DNA of 21,738 nucleotides, taken from the NCBI GenBank assembly GCA_038211475.1, contig JBBQVN010000052.1:1-21738 (forward strand), written 5' to 3'. The position numbers and the translations under genes were made by a program. Below the pieces are notes generated by a model. It was not told where the DNA came from. It searched no databases and worked only from the letters and a program-made list of their open reading frames with translations. The stretch is from JANYBT01 sp038211475 (GTDB lineage: Bacteria > Acidobacteriota > Terriglobia > Terriglobales > Acidobacteriaceae). The stretch's first letter is position 1; each line of letters starts with the position of its first letter. Shown in pieces: positions 14,631-21,251 of this stretch.

Positions 14631-14907
14631 CGACTACACCTGCTTTCCTGAGGATGCGGCAAGTCCACTGTATTCAAAACAACAAGTTTTGCCTATGTTA
14701 AGCGCTAGCTACTCCTGGCATCTGGACTCGGCAGAACTGTTCTTGTTCAAATGGCATAAGCCTAGACATCTGATAGAGTATAGGGCTCTCCCCTTGCCGT
14801 GTTTACCAGCATCGGACGACCGGAATTTTCCAGACCGGGTAACAATGATGGGCCGAGGTCTAATGACAACAAAACGAAGCACACGTTCGGAGACCCTAGG
14901 AGCATTC

Positions 14908-15561
14908 ATGAGCGACGAAGGAAGCACACACCCGACCGCTGCGGCGTCAGTTATATCACTCGAGGCGCCCCTGGCTGTGCGCTCGCGCAAGAGCTTGACC
15001 GGTTTCGGCAGCGTTATGGGACGCGTGGTGGCGGTTCTGGTTTCGCCGTTCGTGCTCTTGCTGACCGCGCTCTACCTGCCTTTCATCCTGATTTCGTCCA
15101 ACGAAACTCCCATCTGGAAGCAGAAGCGCGTTGGGTACAAGGGCAAAGACCTGTGGGTTCCCAAGTTCAGCACTATGAATGCAGACCGCGATGGCACTTT
15201 ACACGAAACCTGGTTCGGGCGCCTTATCCGCCCCGTGGGTCTCGATGAAATCCTCCAGATCTTTCTGATCGCCAAAGGCGAAATGCAGTGGTTTGGTCCC
15301 CGGCCCTTTTTACGGGCTCACCTCAACGCCGAATACATCCACACCGTTCTCTCTCACACCAAGACCGGTTTTCTGAATTCGCGATCCCTCGGCACCGGGA
15401 TTGGCAACAGGGCACTTCAGGATGGTAAGGTCAGCATCGCGGAGATGATTCGCTATGACGTAGATGACCTCGAGAAATGGTCTCCTCAGTACGCGACCAA
15501 GCTTTTCGTTATGACTGCTCTCCAGGTCCTTCGAATCCGGTGGCGGCCTTCGGCAGATTGA
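14908..15561 (+). CDS. Short bacterial sugar transferase (monotopic phosphoglycosyl transferase)
   Basis: 217 residues from the ATG at 14908, which has AGGAG five nt upstream; an ATG at 14863 with a GAGG is possible. The frame is open back to 14548, but that part overlaps the divergent cupin and has no family match. One membrane segment (about 38-62) is followed by KQKRVGYKGKDLWVPKFSTM (71-90), the catalytic Asp113-Glu114 dyad in GLDEILQIF, and GEMQWFGPRPF (124-134), the core of the PF02397 family (WcaJ, WbaP, PglC). These enzymes move a sugar 1-phosphate from a nucleotide-sugar to undecaprenyl phosphate and so start glycan assembly on the inner membrane. This is a minimal form without the large N-terminal domain of WbaP. 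Several usually conserved positions differ, for instance RPVGLDEILQ for R(K/R)TSLDELPQ. It is followed after 39 bp by the GH4-like gene. Confidence 0.88.
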   Translation: MSDEGSTHPTAAASVISLEAPLAVRSRKSLTGFGSVMGRVVAVLVSPFVLLLTALYLPFILISSNETPIWKQKRVGYKGKDLWVPKFSTMNADRDGTLHETWFGRLIRPVGLDEILQIFLIAKGEMQWFGPRPFLRAHLNAEYIHTVLSHTKTGFLNSRSLGTGIGNRALQDGKVSIAEMIRYDVDDLEKWSPQYATKLFVMTALQVLRIRWRPSAD

Positions 15562-15600
15562 GGTGGATGTGACCGGACTAACAATTTTGAGAATGAGCTC

Positions 15601-16812
15601 ATGAAAGTCCGCCTCGCCGTTCTCGGCGGAAGCTCTCCTTTCACCGCCGCCCTGGTGGATTCGCTATGGGATGTCGCTCCTTCTTTGCCTGCTCTTGAGA
15701 TGGTTCTACATGGGCGAGATGAACTTCGGTTGCGATCGGTGACGGAGTACGCCCGCCGTCGTTTGGCGCCTTTGGGATGGAGCGTCGCAGGCGTTACGGA
15801 GTTGGGCGAAGCGCTTGCGGGCAGTTTTGCAGTCGTGCATCAAATTCGTTATGGTGGAATGGCCGGGCGTCAACAGGACGAAGAACTCGCCAGTTGCTTG
15901 GGCGCGCCAGCCGATGAAACCCTCGGGCCGGCAGCGCTGCACCGCGCCTTGCTGTCCCTCGCTGGATTGCAGCGAGTCACCACCGCTCTCTTGGAACATG
16001 CCAGCGACGCGTGGGTCTTGAACCTCACCAACCCGCTTAGCTTGACCACCGCGCTAATGACCGAAGCCGGGCTCGCGAAAACCATCGGCCTCTGCGAATT
16101 GCCGCAAGTGACGGCGATTCAGGCTGCAGAAATTCTCGGCGTTGACCCGAATCGGATGGAATGGCAATACATAGGCTTGAACCATCGTGGGTTCATCACC
16201 AGCTTGGTTGCGGATGGCAGCGATCGACTCGCAGAGTTGCCCGGCAGACTGGGAACTGAAAGCCTAGGTGGCGTGACCCCACTTCAAATCTCCCAGCTTG
16301 GCGCCCTACCCACAAAATATTTCCACATCATTTCCGGCAACATAACTCCACCCCACCGCGCGGTCTTCTTGTCCCATCTCAGAAACAAGATCGCAGAAGA
16401 ACTGGAGTCTCACCCGAGCCGCACTCCGACGGCGCTAGCCGAGCGCAATCTAGCGTGGTATCCTCAGGCGGTTGTGCCGATGCTTGCGGCATTACTTTCC
16501 GAAAGACCCTCCCTGCAGACGGTGAACTTAATGGCGAGCGACGGTGTGATCACCGAGAACCGTGCTTGGGTGTCGCACTCAGGCGTGGAGCTTGTTCCGC
16601 CTCCGAAGCCCAATCCGGTAGTCCGGGCATGGCTTGAGCTCTATCGTAAACAGGAAAAAGCCGCGCTGGCATGTGTCCACTCTCCGAGCCTGGAAACCCT
16701 GGAAGAAGCTTTGCGCTCGGATCCTGTCGTCAGTCCCGAAAGCGTAGTGCCCGCGACTCGGGCAATATCGGGAAGCTATCTTGCGGCGGCGGCCTCTGGT
16801 TCGGAGATTTGA
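15601..16812 (+). CDS. GH4-like NAD+/metal-dependent glycosidase-family enzyme
   Basis: 403 residues starting MKVRLAVLGGSSPFT, the Rossmann entry of glycoside hydrolase family 4 (usual 410-450 residues). Other family marks are QIRYGGMAGRQQDEE (81-95), NLTNP (141-145), GLCELPQ (163-169) with the metal ligand Cys165, and GLNHRGF (192-198) with the second ligand His195. GH4 enzymes do not hydrolyse in the classical way: they oxidise C3 with NAD+, eliminate across C1-C2 and then reduce. Known members cleave 6-phospho-glucosides and related sugars. The usual GLCN/CHS motif is here GLCEL, and the gene lies in a biosynthetic block between a phosphoglycosyl transferase and a nucleotidyltransferase. 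I infer a biosynthetic redox, epimerase or dehydratase role on a cyclitol or sugar phosphate as an alternative to a glycosidase. A decayed relative of its 5' end lies at 10975. Confidence 0.88.
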   Translation: MKVRLAVLGGSSPFTAALVDSLWDVAPSLPALEMVLHGRDELRLRSVTEYARRRLAPLGWSVAGVTELGEALAGSFAVVHQIRYGGMAGRQQDEELASCLGAPADETLGPAALHRALLSLAGLQRVTTALLEHASDAWVLNLTNPLSLTTALMTEAGLAKTIGLCELPQVTAIQAAEILGVDPNRMEWQYIGLNHRGFITSLVADGSDRLAELPGRLGTESLGGVTPLQISQLGALPTKYFHIISGNITPPHRAVFLSHLRNKIAEELESHPSRTPTALAERNLAWYPQAVVPMLAALLSERPSLQTVNLMASDGVITENRAWVSHSGVELVPPPKPNPVVRAWLELYRKQEKAALACVHSPSLETLEEALRSDPVVSPESVVPATRAISGSYLAAAASGSEI

Positions 16813-16852
16813 CAGTGGGAAACCTGAATCGCAGCGCTCAAGGAGCCTGTTA

Positions 16853-17587
16853 GTGCCTACAGAATGGTCCGGCGTAAGGGCGGTGCTGCAAGCGGGCGGC
16901 AAAGGGACGCGCCTGCTGCCCGCCTCCTCAGCCATCCCGAAGCCGCTGGTTCCGGTGGGCGGTGTGCCCATGGTGGAGCGTTTACTACGCCAATTTGCAG
17001 GACACGGCATCCGCTCGGTGACCGTGATTACGGGGTGGTTAGGGGAGCAAGTGGAGGCGTACCTGGGCTCGCTACGTGACTTGCCCTCTGATCTGCGGCT
17101 AGACTTCTTGCGCGAGCCCCACCCCATGGGCAATATCGGGGCGATGTCGCTGCTTCCACGCGATTCGGCCCTTTTGCTCTTTGCTTTCGGCGACCTGATT
17201 ACCGACCTCGATTTCAGCCGGCTGCTTAACCTCCATCGCGCCAGTGGCGCCACCGCCACGCTGGCCAGCCATTACGAAGCTCATCGGCTTACGCTTGGGG
17301 AAATTACTGTTGAAGGTACGCGGGTTGTGGACTATAAGGAGAAACCTCTGAAGCAGTATTTGATTTGCAGCGGCGTCGCTATTTTCGAACCCGCACTCAT
17401 CAGTCTGCTCAACCCTGCTCGCTCTGCTGGCCTCTCCGACTTGATCCAACTCGCCCTTGACCGCTCAATGCACGTCGAACACTGGCTCCACGGAGCCTAT
17501 TGGGCGGATGTCAACACTCCGGAAGCACTGGCGGCGGCCGAGAGGGAGTACGCTGGACGAATGACCCCGGGTCCGCCCGCCGTCTAG
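16853..17587 (+). CDS. Sugar-1-phosphate nucleotidyltransferase (NTP_transferase family)
   Basis: 244 residues from the GTG at 16853, chosen because AGGAG lies 7 nt before it and the protein then reaches the nucleotide-binding loop quickly. QAGGKGTRLLP (13-23) with PKPLVPV (29-35) is the LxxGxGTRxxP...KP signature that binds NTP and magnesium. HPMGNIGAM (90-98) and AFGDLITD (111-118) follow as in RmlA and mannose-1-phosphate guanylyltransferase types. It should make an NDP-sugar or NDP-cyclitol from the 1-phosphate. It is 40 bp after the GH4-like gene in the same operon. Its stop shares the palindrome CTAG with the stop of the convergent cupin gene. Acarbose and validamycin pathways also use a nucleotidyltransferase to activate a cyclitol phosphate, which fits this context, but the substrate is not readable from sequence. 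The hexapeptide-repeat C-terminus of bifunctional enzymes is absent. Confidence 0.92.
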   Translation: MPTEWSGVRAVLQAGGKGTRLLPASSAIPKPLVPVGGVPMVERLLRQFAGHGIRSVTVITGWLGEQVEAYLGSLRDLPSDLRLDFLREPHPMGNIGAMSLLPRDSALLLFAFGDLITDLDFSRLLNLHRASGATATLASHYEAHRLTLGEITVEGTRVVDYKEKPLKQYLICSGVAIFEPALISLLNPARSAGLSDLIQLALDRSMHVEHWLHGAYWADVNTPEALAAAEREYAGRMTPGPPAV

Positions 17588-17970
17588 CGGGTTGGCACCG
17601 GCACCTCGACTACGACCATCCGTAATTCGGTATCGCCAGTATTGCGCAGAGCATGGGTCCCGCCCGGGCGGTTGATAATTACATGTCCCGGACCGACCGG
17701 AAACTCCTCGCCGTCCACGGCCATTACGCCGTGCCCTGAGATGACGATGTAGATCTCCTCGTTATCGGCTTGGTGCGTGTGGACCCCAATGTCGGATCCG
17801 GCCGGCACGATGGTCAGGTCGACGAAATTAATGCCGGTTCCCATGGTGTCGCGGACCCGCTTGGTGAAGATGTAATCGCTTCCTGAATGCGCGATAACGC
17901 GCTCCAGGTCGAGGCCTTCAAATTGAAAATGCCGCCCTGCACCCAAGTGGTGCGTAGTCGCGGTTGCCAT
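17584..17970 (-). CDS. Single-domain cupin protein
   Basis: 128 residues from the ATG at 17970 with AGGGGG six nt before it; the frame extends six codons to a TTG at 17988, which is less likely. A compact cupin: GVHTHQADNEEIYIVISGHG (62-81) is motif 1 with His64, His66 and Glu71, and PGHVIINRPGGTHALRN (94-110) is motif 2 with His106. Small cupins of this kind act as metal-dependent isomerases, epimerases or lyases of small polar molecules, or as ligand sensors. It lies between the nucleotidyltransferase and the kinase but on the opposite strand, and ends in a 4-bp overlap with the nucleotidyltransferase. A role in isomerising the cyclitol or sugar intermediate is possible but unproven. Confidence 0.82.
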   Translation of the reverse strand: MATATTHHLGAGRHFQFEGLDLERVIAHSGSDYIFTKRVRDTMGTGINFVDLTIVPAGSDIGVHTHQADNEEIYIVISGHGVMAVDGEEFPVGPGHVIINRPGGTHALRNTGDTELRMVVVEVPVPTR

Positions 17971-18102
17971 GGCTCGCCCCCTATGCAAGAACTTTGAGAA
18001 CTATACCACCGCTGCCCCGCGAACTTCAGGCATGATGCTTTCTTCGCAGCCTCGCTTCTGCGATGATGCTTCTACATTCGATTCCAGGCTGGGGGTAGAC
18101 GA

Positions 18103-19125
18103 GTGGCAGCAATCCTCTTTGATCTTGGCGGCACGCACATGCGGTGTGCAGTTGCGCCGGAGTGCCCCCCTCACAGCAAACTCACCTTGACTCGCATCGA
18201 GAAGCGCGCGATCCCGAACTTTCTAAACAGCGGCTCTGCCAAAGACATCTGGACCGGGGTTTTGCAGATGATCACTGACTACGTCGATTCGGTTGCGGAC
18301 ATTGCCGGCGCGGAGTTCCCAATCGTTCTCGCCTTCCCCGGCCCGGTCGATGCTCAAGGCCGCATCCTGGCGGCGCCCACCATTAGTGGAGAACGCCCCG
18401 CTGTGACCAATCTCGGTTCGGAGGTCAGTCGCGTTACCGGCCGGCGCACTTCGGTCCTCAACGACATGTCTGCGGCGGCATGGCTATTCAGTTCCACCTC
18501 GGCCGCAAAGCGCTTCATCATTGTCACGATCAGCAGTGGAATTGGTAGCAAGGTCTTCGACCGTGGCTCGGAATTAGGGGTCATTGACGATGTGCCCTAC
18601 GCAGGAGAGATCGGGCATGTGGTGGTTGACAGTTCTCCGGATGCTCCCAAGTGCGACTGTGGCGGCCGGGGACACCTCGGGGCGATCGCATCCGGTCGAG
18701 GAATCGAACGGGCCGCGCGCCATCACGCGGAACTAGACCCTGCCCGCTTCGCAGATTCGTTCGCCGCGTCAAAACTGGGCGCAACCGCGACCACACTGCG
18801 CAATGAGACGCATCTTGTTCCTGCTGCGCTGGCTGGAGACCGGTGGGCCCTGGAGGTGATTCGCCGCAATACTCAGCCACTCGGCAAGTGCCTGGCACTC
18901 GTAACCGCCGCCCTTGGCCTTGACCAGATCGCTATCATGGGTGGGTTCGCTCAAAGTCTAGGTCCCGTTTATATCCAATTGCTTCAGGAGACTATGATGG
19001 ATCAATCGTCGTTCAAAGGATTTCCCAAATTCGACTCGAATTTCATTCATATGTGCAGCACCGGCGAAGAAGTCTGCTTGTGGGGCACCGCGACCTACGC
19101 GCAAAAACGGTGGGAGCAGGTGTAG
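18103..19125 (+). CDS. ROK-family (glucokinase-like) kinase
   Basis: 340 residues from the GTG at 18103; GGGGG lies 8 nt upstream. FDLGGTHMR (6-14) is the N-terminal phosphate-binding loop, VLND (118-121) supplies the catalytic Asp121, TISSGIGSKVF (142-152) is the second phosphate loop, and GEIGHVVVD (168-176) followed by CDCGGRGHLGAIASG (184-198) is the ROK zinc-site signature. The usual CxCGxxGC reads CxCGxRGH, so the third cysteine is replaced by His191, which could still bind metal. ROK kinases phosphorylate hexoses, N-acetylmannosamine and similar. Glucokinase-like kinases (AcbM, ValC) phosphorylate C7-cyclitols in acarbose and validamycin synthesis, so with an EEVS-like cyclase nearby, a valiolone-type substrate is a reasonable inference. 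The Nudix gene starts 3 nt after its stop. Confidence 0.9.
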   Translation: MAAILFDLGGTHMRCAVAPECPPHSKLTLTRIEKRAIPNFLNSGSAKDIWTGVLQMITDYVDSVADIAGAEFPIVLAFPGPVDAQGRILAAPTISGERPAVTNLGSEVSRVTGRRTSVLNDMSAAAWLFSSTSAAKRFIIVTISSGIGSKVFDRGSELGVIDDVPYAGEIGHVVVDSSPDAPKCDCGGRGHLGAIASGRGIERAARHHAELDPARFADSFAASKLGATATTLRNETHLVPAALAGDRWALEVIRRNTQPLGKCLALVTAALGLDQIAIMGGFAQSLGPVYIQLLQETMMDQSSFKGFPKFDSNFIHMCSTGEEVCLWGTATYAQKRWEQV

Positions 19126-19128
19126 CTG

Positions 19129-19773
19129 ATGTCTGAAGATCCAGTTTCTCTGCCTAATCCGCAGTGGCTGCACTGGGCGCGCGATTTGCAAGCGATTGCG
19201 CAGACCGGCCTTGCTTATTGTAAAGATCCCTTTGATTTCGAGCGTTACTCCGAAATACGAAAAATCGCGGCCGAGATGATTTCCGGCGGCACTGTTAATG
19301 CCAAGCATGTAATCGAACTGTTTTCGCGCGACCGCGGCTATGCCACTCCTAAGGTCGATGTGCGGACGGCAGTTTTTGACAAGGATCGCGTGCTGATGGT
19401 TCGGGAGCGGGAAGACAACGGTTGGATGTTCCCCGGCGGATGGGCCGACGTCGGCAACTCTCCCTCCGTGTCGGCTCTCCGTGAAGTGCGCGAAGAATCA
19501 GGGTACGAGGCTGCAATCACCAAACTGGCAGCTGTGTTCGATCGCGACGTGCACGGGCATCCGCCTATCCCCTTCCACTCTTACAAGATCTTCTTTATCG
19601 GCACACTCCAAGGAGGCAGTGCGCAATCGAGTAACGAAACCAACGGGGTTGATTTTTTCGGCGAGGACGAGATTCCCCAGTTGCAGTTATCGTTGGGACG
19701 GGTGATGCCGGCACAAATCAAGCTGATGTTCGACCACTACCGCAATCCGCAATGGCCCACGGCATTTGATTGA
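19129..19773 (+). CDS. Nudix hydrolase with N-terminal NUDIX_N_2-type domain
   Basis: 214 residues; the ATG at 19129 follows the kinase stop by 3 nt. The N-terminal part WLHWARDLQAIAQTGLAYCKDPFDFERY (13-40) matches the helical extension of a Nudix subgroup containing ADP-ribose and CDP-choline pyrophosphatases. The Nudix box runs from Gly104 to Tyr126 (GWADVGN...REVREESGY). Compared with GX5EX7REUXEEXGU, the first Glu is Asn110, while Arg118, Glu119, Glu122 and Glu123, the main catalytic and metal residues, are kept. It should cleave a nucleoside-diphosphate-X bond. Being coupled to a kinase and to the next glycosyltransferase (8-bp overlap) in a cluster with a nucleotidyltransferase, it may remove or recycle an NDP-sugar or NDP-cyclitol, or deal with a by-product; this is inference. 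Confidence 0.92.
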   Translation: MSEDPVSLPNPQWLHWARDLQAIAQTGLAYCKDPFDFERYSEIRKIAAEMISGGTVNAKHVIELFSRDRGYATPKVDVRTAVFDKDRVLMVREREDNGWMFPGGWADVGNSPSVSALREVREESGYEAAITKLAAVFDRDVHGHPPIPFHSYKIFFIGTLQGGSAQSSNETNGVDFFGEDEIPQLQLSLGRVMPAQIKLMFDHYRNPQWPTAFD

Positions 19774-20653
19774 ATTTGCTGAGAGAACGAGGGACCGAAA
19801 GCATCGGAGACCCAATATCGCCCTAAGTGATCAAGCCACGGCGGCATCTTCCCGACAAGGTTGGCGTGACGAGCGCGTCGATGTTTTGGGCGTCGGTGTG
19901 CATCCGGTTGATATGGTTTCCGCCGTCGCGCGACTGGAGCGCGCCCTGGCAAACGGCGAACGCGGCTACGTCACGGTCACGGGAACGCACGGCGTGATGG
20001 AGGCACAGACCGACAAAGACTTAGAGCGCATTATTAATCATTCTCTGCTCACTATTCCCGACGGGCGGTCGATGGTCTGGGTGGGTTGGGGACAGGGGTT
20101 TTCCGGAATGCGGCAGGTCACCGGACCGGATTTAATGCTGCAGATTTGCCAGATCTCCCCAGCCAAGGGATACACGCACTTTCTGTACGGCGGCAATCGA
20201 GGCGTGGCCGAAGACCTGGCCCGGTCTTTGCAAGCACGTTACCCGGGATTGAAAGTCGTTGGGACATACACGCCACCATACGGTCCCTTGTGCGAGCAGG
20301 AACAAGCCAGTCTGGCCCGGCAGGTCGAAGAAGCGAAGCCAGATTTCTTTTGGGTCGGATTGAGCACGCCGAAGCAGGAAAAGTTCATGGACGAATACTG
20401 GGGCCGCCTGAATGCGAAGTTGATGCTGGGCGTAGGCGCCGCCTTCGATATCCACTCGGGGCGGATCCAAGATTGCCCTTACTGGATGAAGTTTCTTGGC
20501 CTAAACTGGCTGCATCGGCTGGCGCAAGATCCAAGGCGCTTGTGGCGCCGGTACTTGCACAGTCATCCGAAGTTCGTGGCCCTAGCGCTGATGCAGCAGG
20601 TGGGTCGTTTGAAAAAAGGCGTGAACGGGGCAAGGGATAAGCCATTGCCATGA
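19766..20653 (+). CDS. WecB/TagA/CpsF-family glycosyltransferase (GT26)
   Basis: 295 residues from the TTG at 19766, which overlaps the Nudix stop by 8 bp; no better in-frame start precedes the conserved region (VLGVGVHPVDM, 40-50), so coupled translation from TTG is the simplest reading. Family motifs are TGTHGVMEAQ (72-81), PDGRSMVW (98-105) with the catalytic-base Asp99 by analogy to TagA, YGGNRGVAEDLA (141-152), GLSTPKQEKFM (198-208) and GVGAAFDIHSG (222-232). These enzymes add a sugar such as N-acetylmannosamine, an N-acetylmannosaminuronic acid or glucose to a polyprenyl-diphosphate-linked primer. It probably performs the second sugar addition after the phosphoglycosyl transferase at 14908. 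It is the last intact gene of the plus-strand block. A short ORF starts by ATGA overlap at its end. Confidence 0.92.
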   Translation: MIEFAERTRDRKHRRPNIALSDQATAASSRQGWRDERVDVLGVGVHPVDMVSAVARLERALANGERGYVTVTGTHGVMEAQTDKDLERIINHSLLTIPDGRSMVWVGWGQGFSGMRQVTGPDLMLQICQISPAKGYTHFLYGGNRGVAEDLARSLQARYPGLKVVGTYTPPYGPLCEQEQASLARQVEEAKPDFFWVGLSTPKQEKFMDEYWGRLNAKLMLGVGAAFDIHSGRIQDCPYWMKFLGLNWLHRLAQDPRRLWRRYLHSHPKFVALALMQQVGRLKKGVNGARDKPLP

Positions 20654-20718
20654 CCGTTGCATCCGCTGGGGCCGTGCGGAATCCCAAGGCGTCTGGCGTC
20701 GAGATTCGACTGCTCTAA
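20650..20718 (+). pseudogene. Possible 5' remnant of a lost downstream operon gene
   Basis: An ATG at 20650 overlaps the glycosyltransferase stop as ATGA, the arrangement of a translationally coupled next gene, but the frame closes at a TAA after 22 codons (MTVASAGAVRNPKASGVE...). The peptide matches nothing I know. It could be the start of a gene truncated when the following DNA was rearranged, or a chance ATGA. Confidence 0.25.
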
Positions 20719-20956
20719 AACACAAGGCATTGTCATCACGCTTGCCAAGGCATTGACGTGCTCTTGTGCATGCTGACTGACGGCCTCGACTTTAAGCCAT
20801 CGTCCGAAGAACCACGCATGAATCCCCGCTTGGTCTCGCGCAACATCCCCCTTTTGTGCTGAAGGCATTTTGAGTGGACACGATGAAGGTGCGGAAAACT
20901 CGGCTTCCGCCAGATCGAAAGCATTGCTTCTAAGCACAAATCCATGGGAATTAGAG
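20654..20956. other. Non-coding stretch between glycosyltransferase and tRNA-Lys (303 bp)
   Basis: No supported gene apart from the possible 22-codon remnant at its left end. A 124-codon minus-strand frame covers much of it, but that frame overlaps the glycosyltransferase and has no recognisable content. The cluster-to-housekeeping boundary appears to lie here. No direct repeat of the tRNA 3' end is visible within it. Confidence 0.5.
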
Positions 20957-21032
<76 letters not shown>

Positions 21033-21197
21033 TGAAAGGATTCGGCGGAAAGTTGCGGTTGGCCGGATAGAACTGAATTGAGGGCAACTTGAAAAGTGTA
21101 ACACAACGCTCCCCGTTCAGCTCGACAAGAACACCCGCAGCGACATACCCAATGTGCCATCGTGATGCACATTTCACTTTTTATTTTGGTGCGTTTA

Positions 21198-21231
21198 GGA
21201 AGCGGAGTCTTCAAATAGCGACGCCGCTTCC
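21198..21231 (-). terminator. Hairpin downstream of lemA (possible terminator)
   Basis: GGAAGCGG (21198-21205) and CCGCTTCC (21224-21231) form an 8-bp stem, extendable by GTC/GAC past one mismatch. It lies about 20 nt beyond the lemA stop on the transcribed side. There is no U-tract after it on the minus strand, so it may end the transcript in another way or protect its 3' end. Confidence 0.4.
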
Positions 21232-21251
21232 CGTTGCCCACAGCCTCAGTA

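Noticed and set aside
14676..14690. AAAAC/GTTTT inverted repeat in the divergent region
   Set aside because: A short AT-rich palindrome of 5 bp arms is expected by chance and could not be tied to a promoter or regulator.
14548..14907. Upstream extension of the sugar transferase frame, overlapping the divergent cupin
   Set aside because: It covers the cupin start and promoter region and has no PF02397 similarity; the ATG at 14908 has an AGGAG site.
20563..20937. 124-codon minus-strand frame downstream of the GT26 gene
   Set aside because: It overlaps the conserved end of the glycosyltransferase, has no ribosome-binding site and no recognisable motif.
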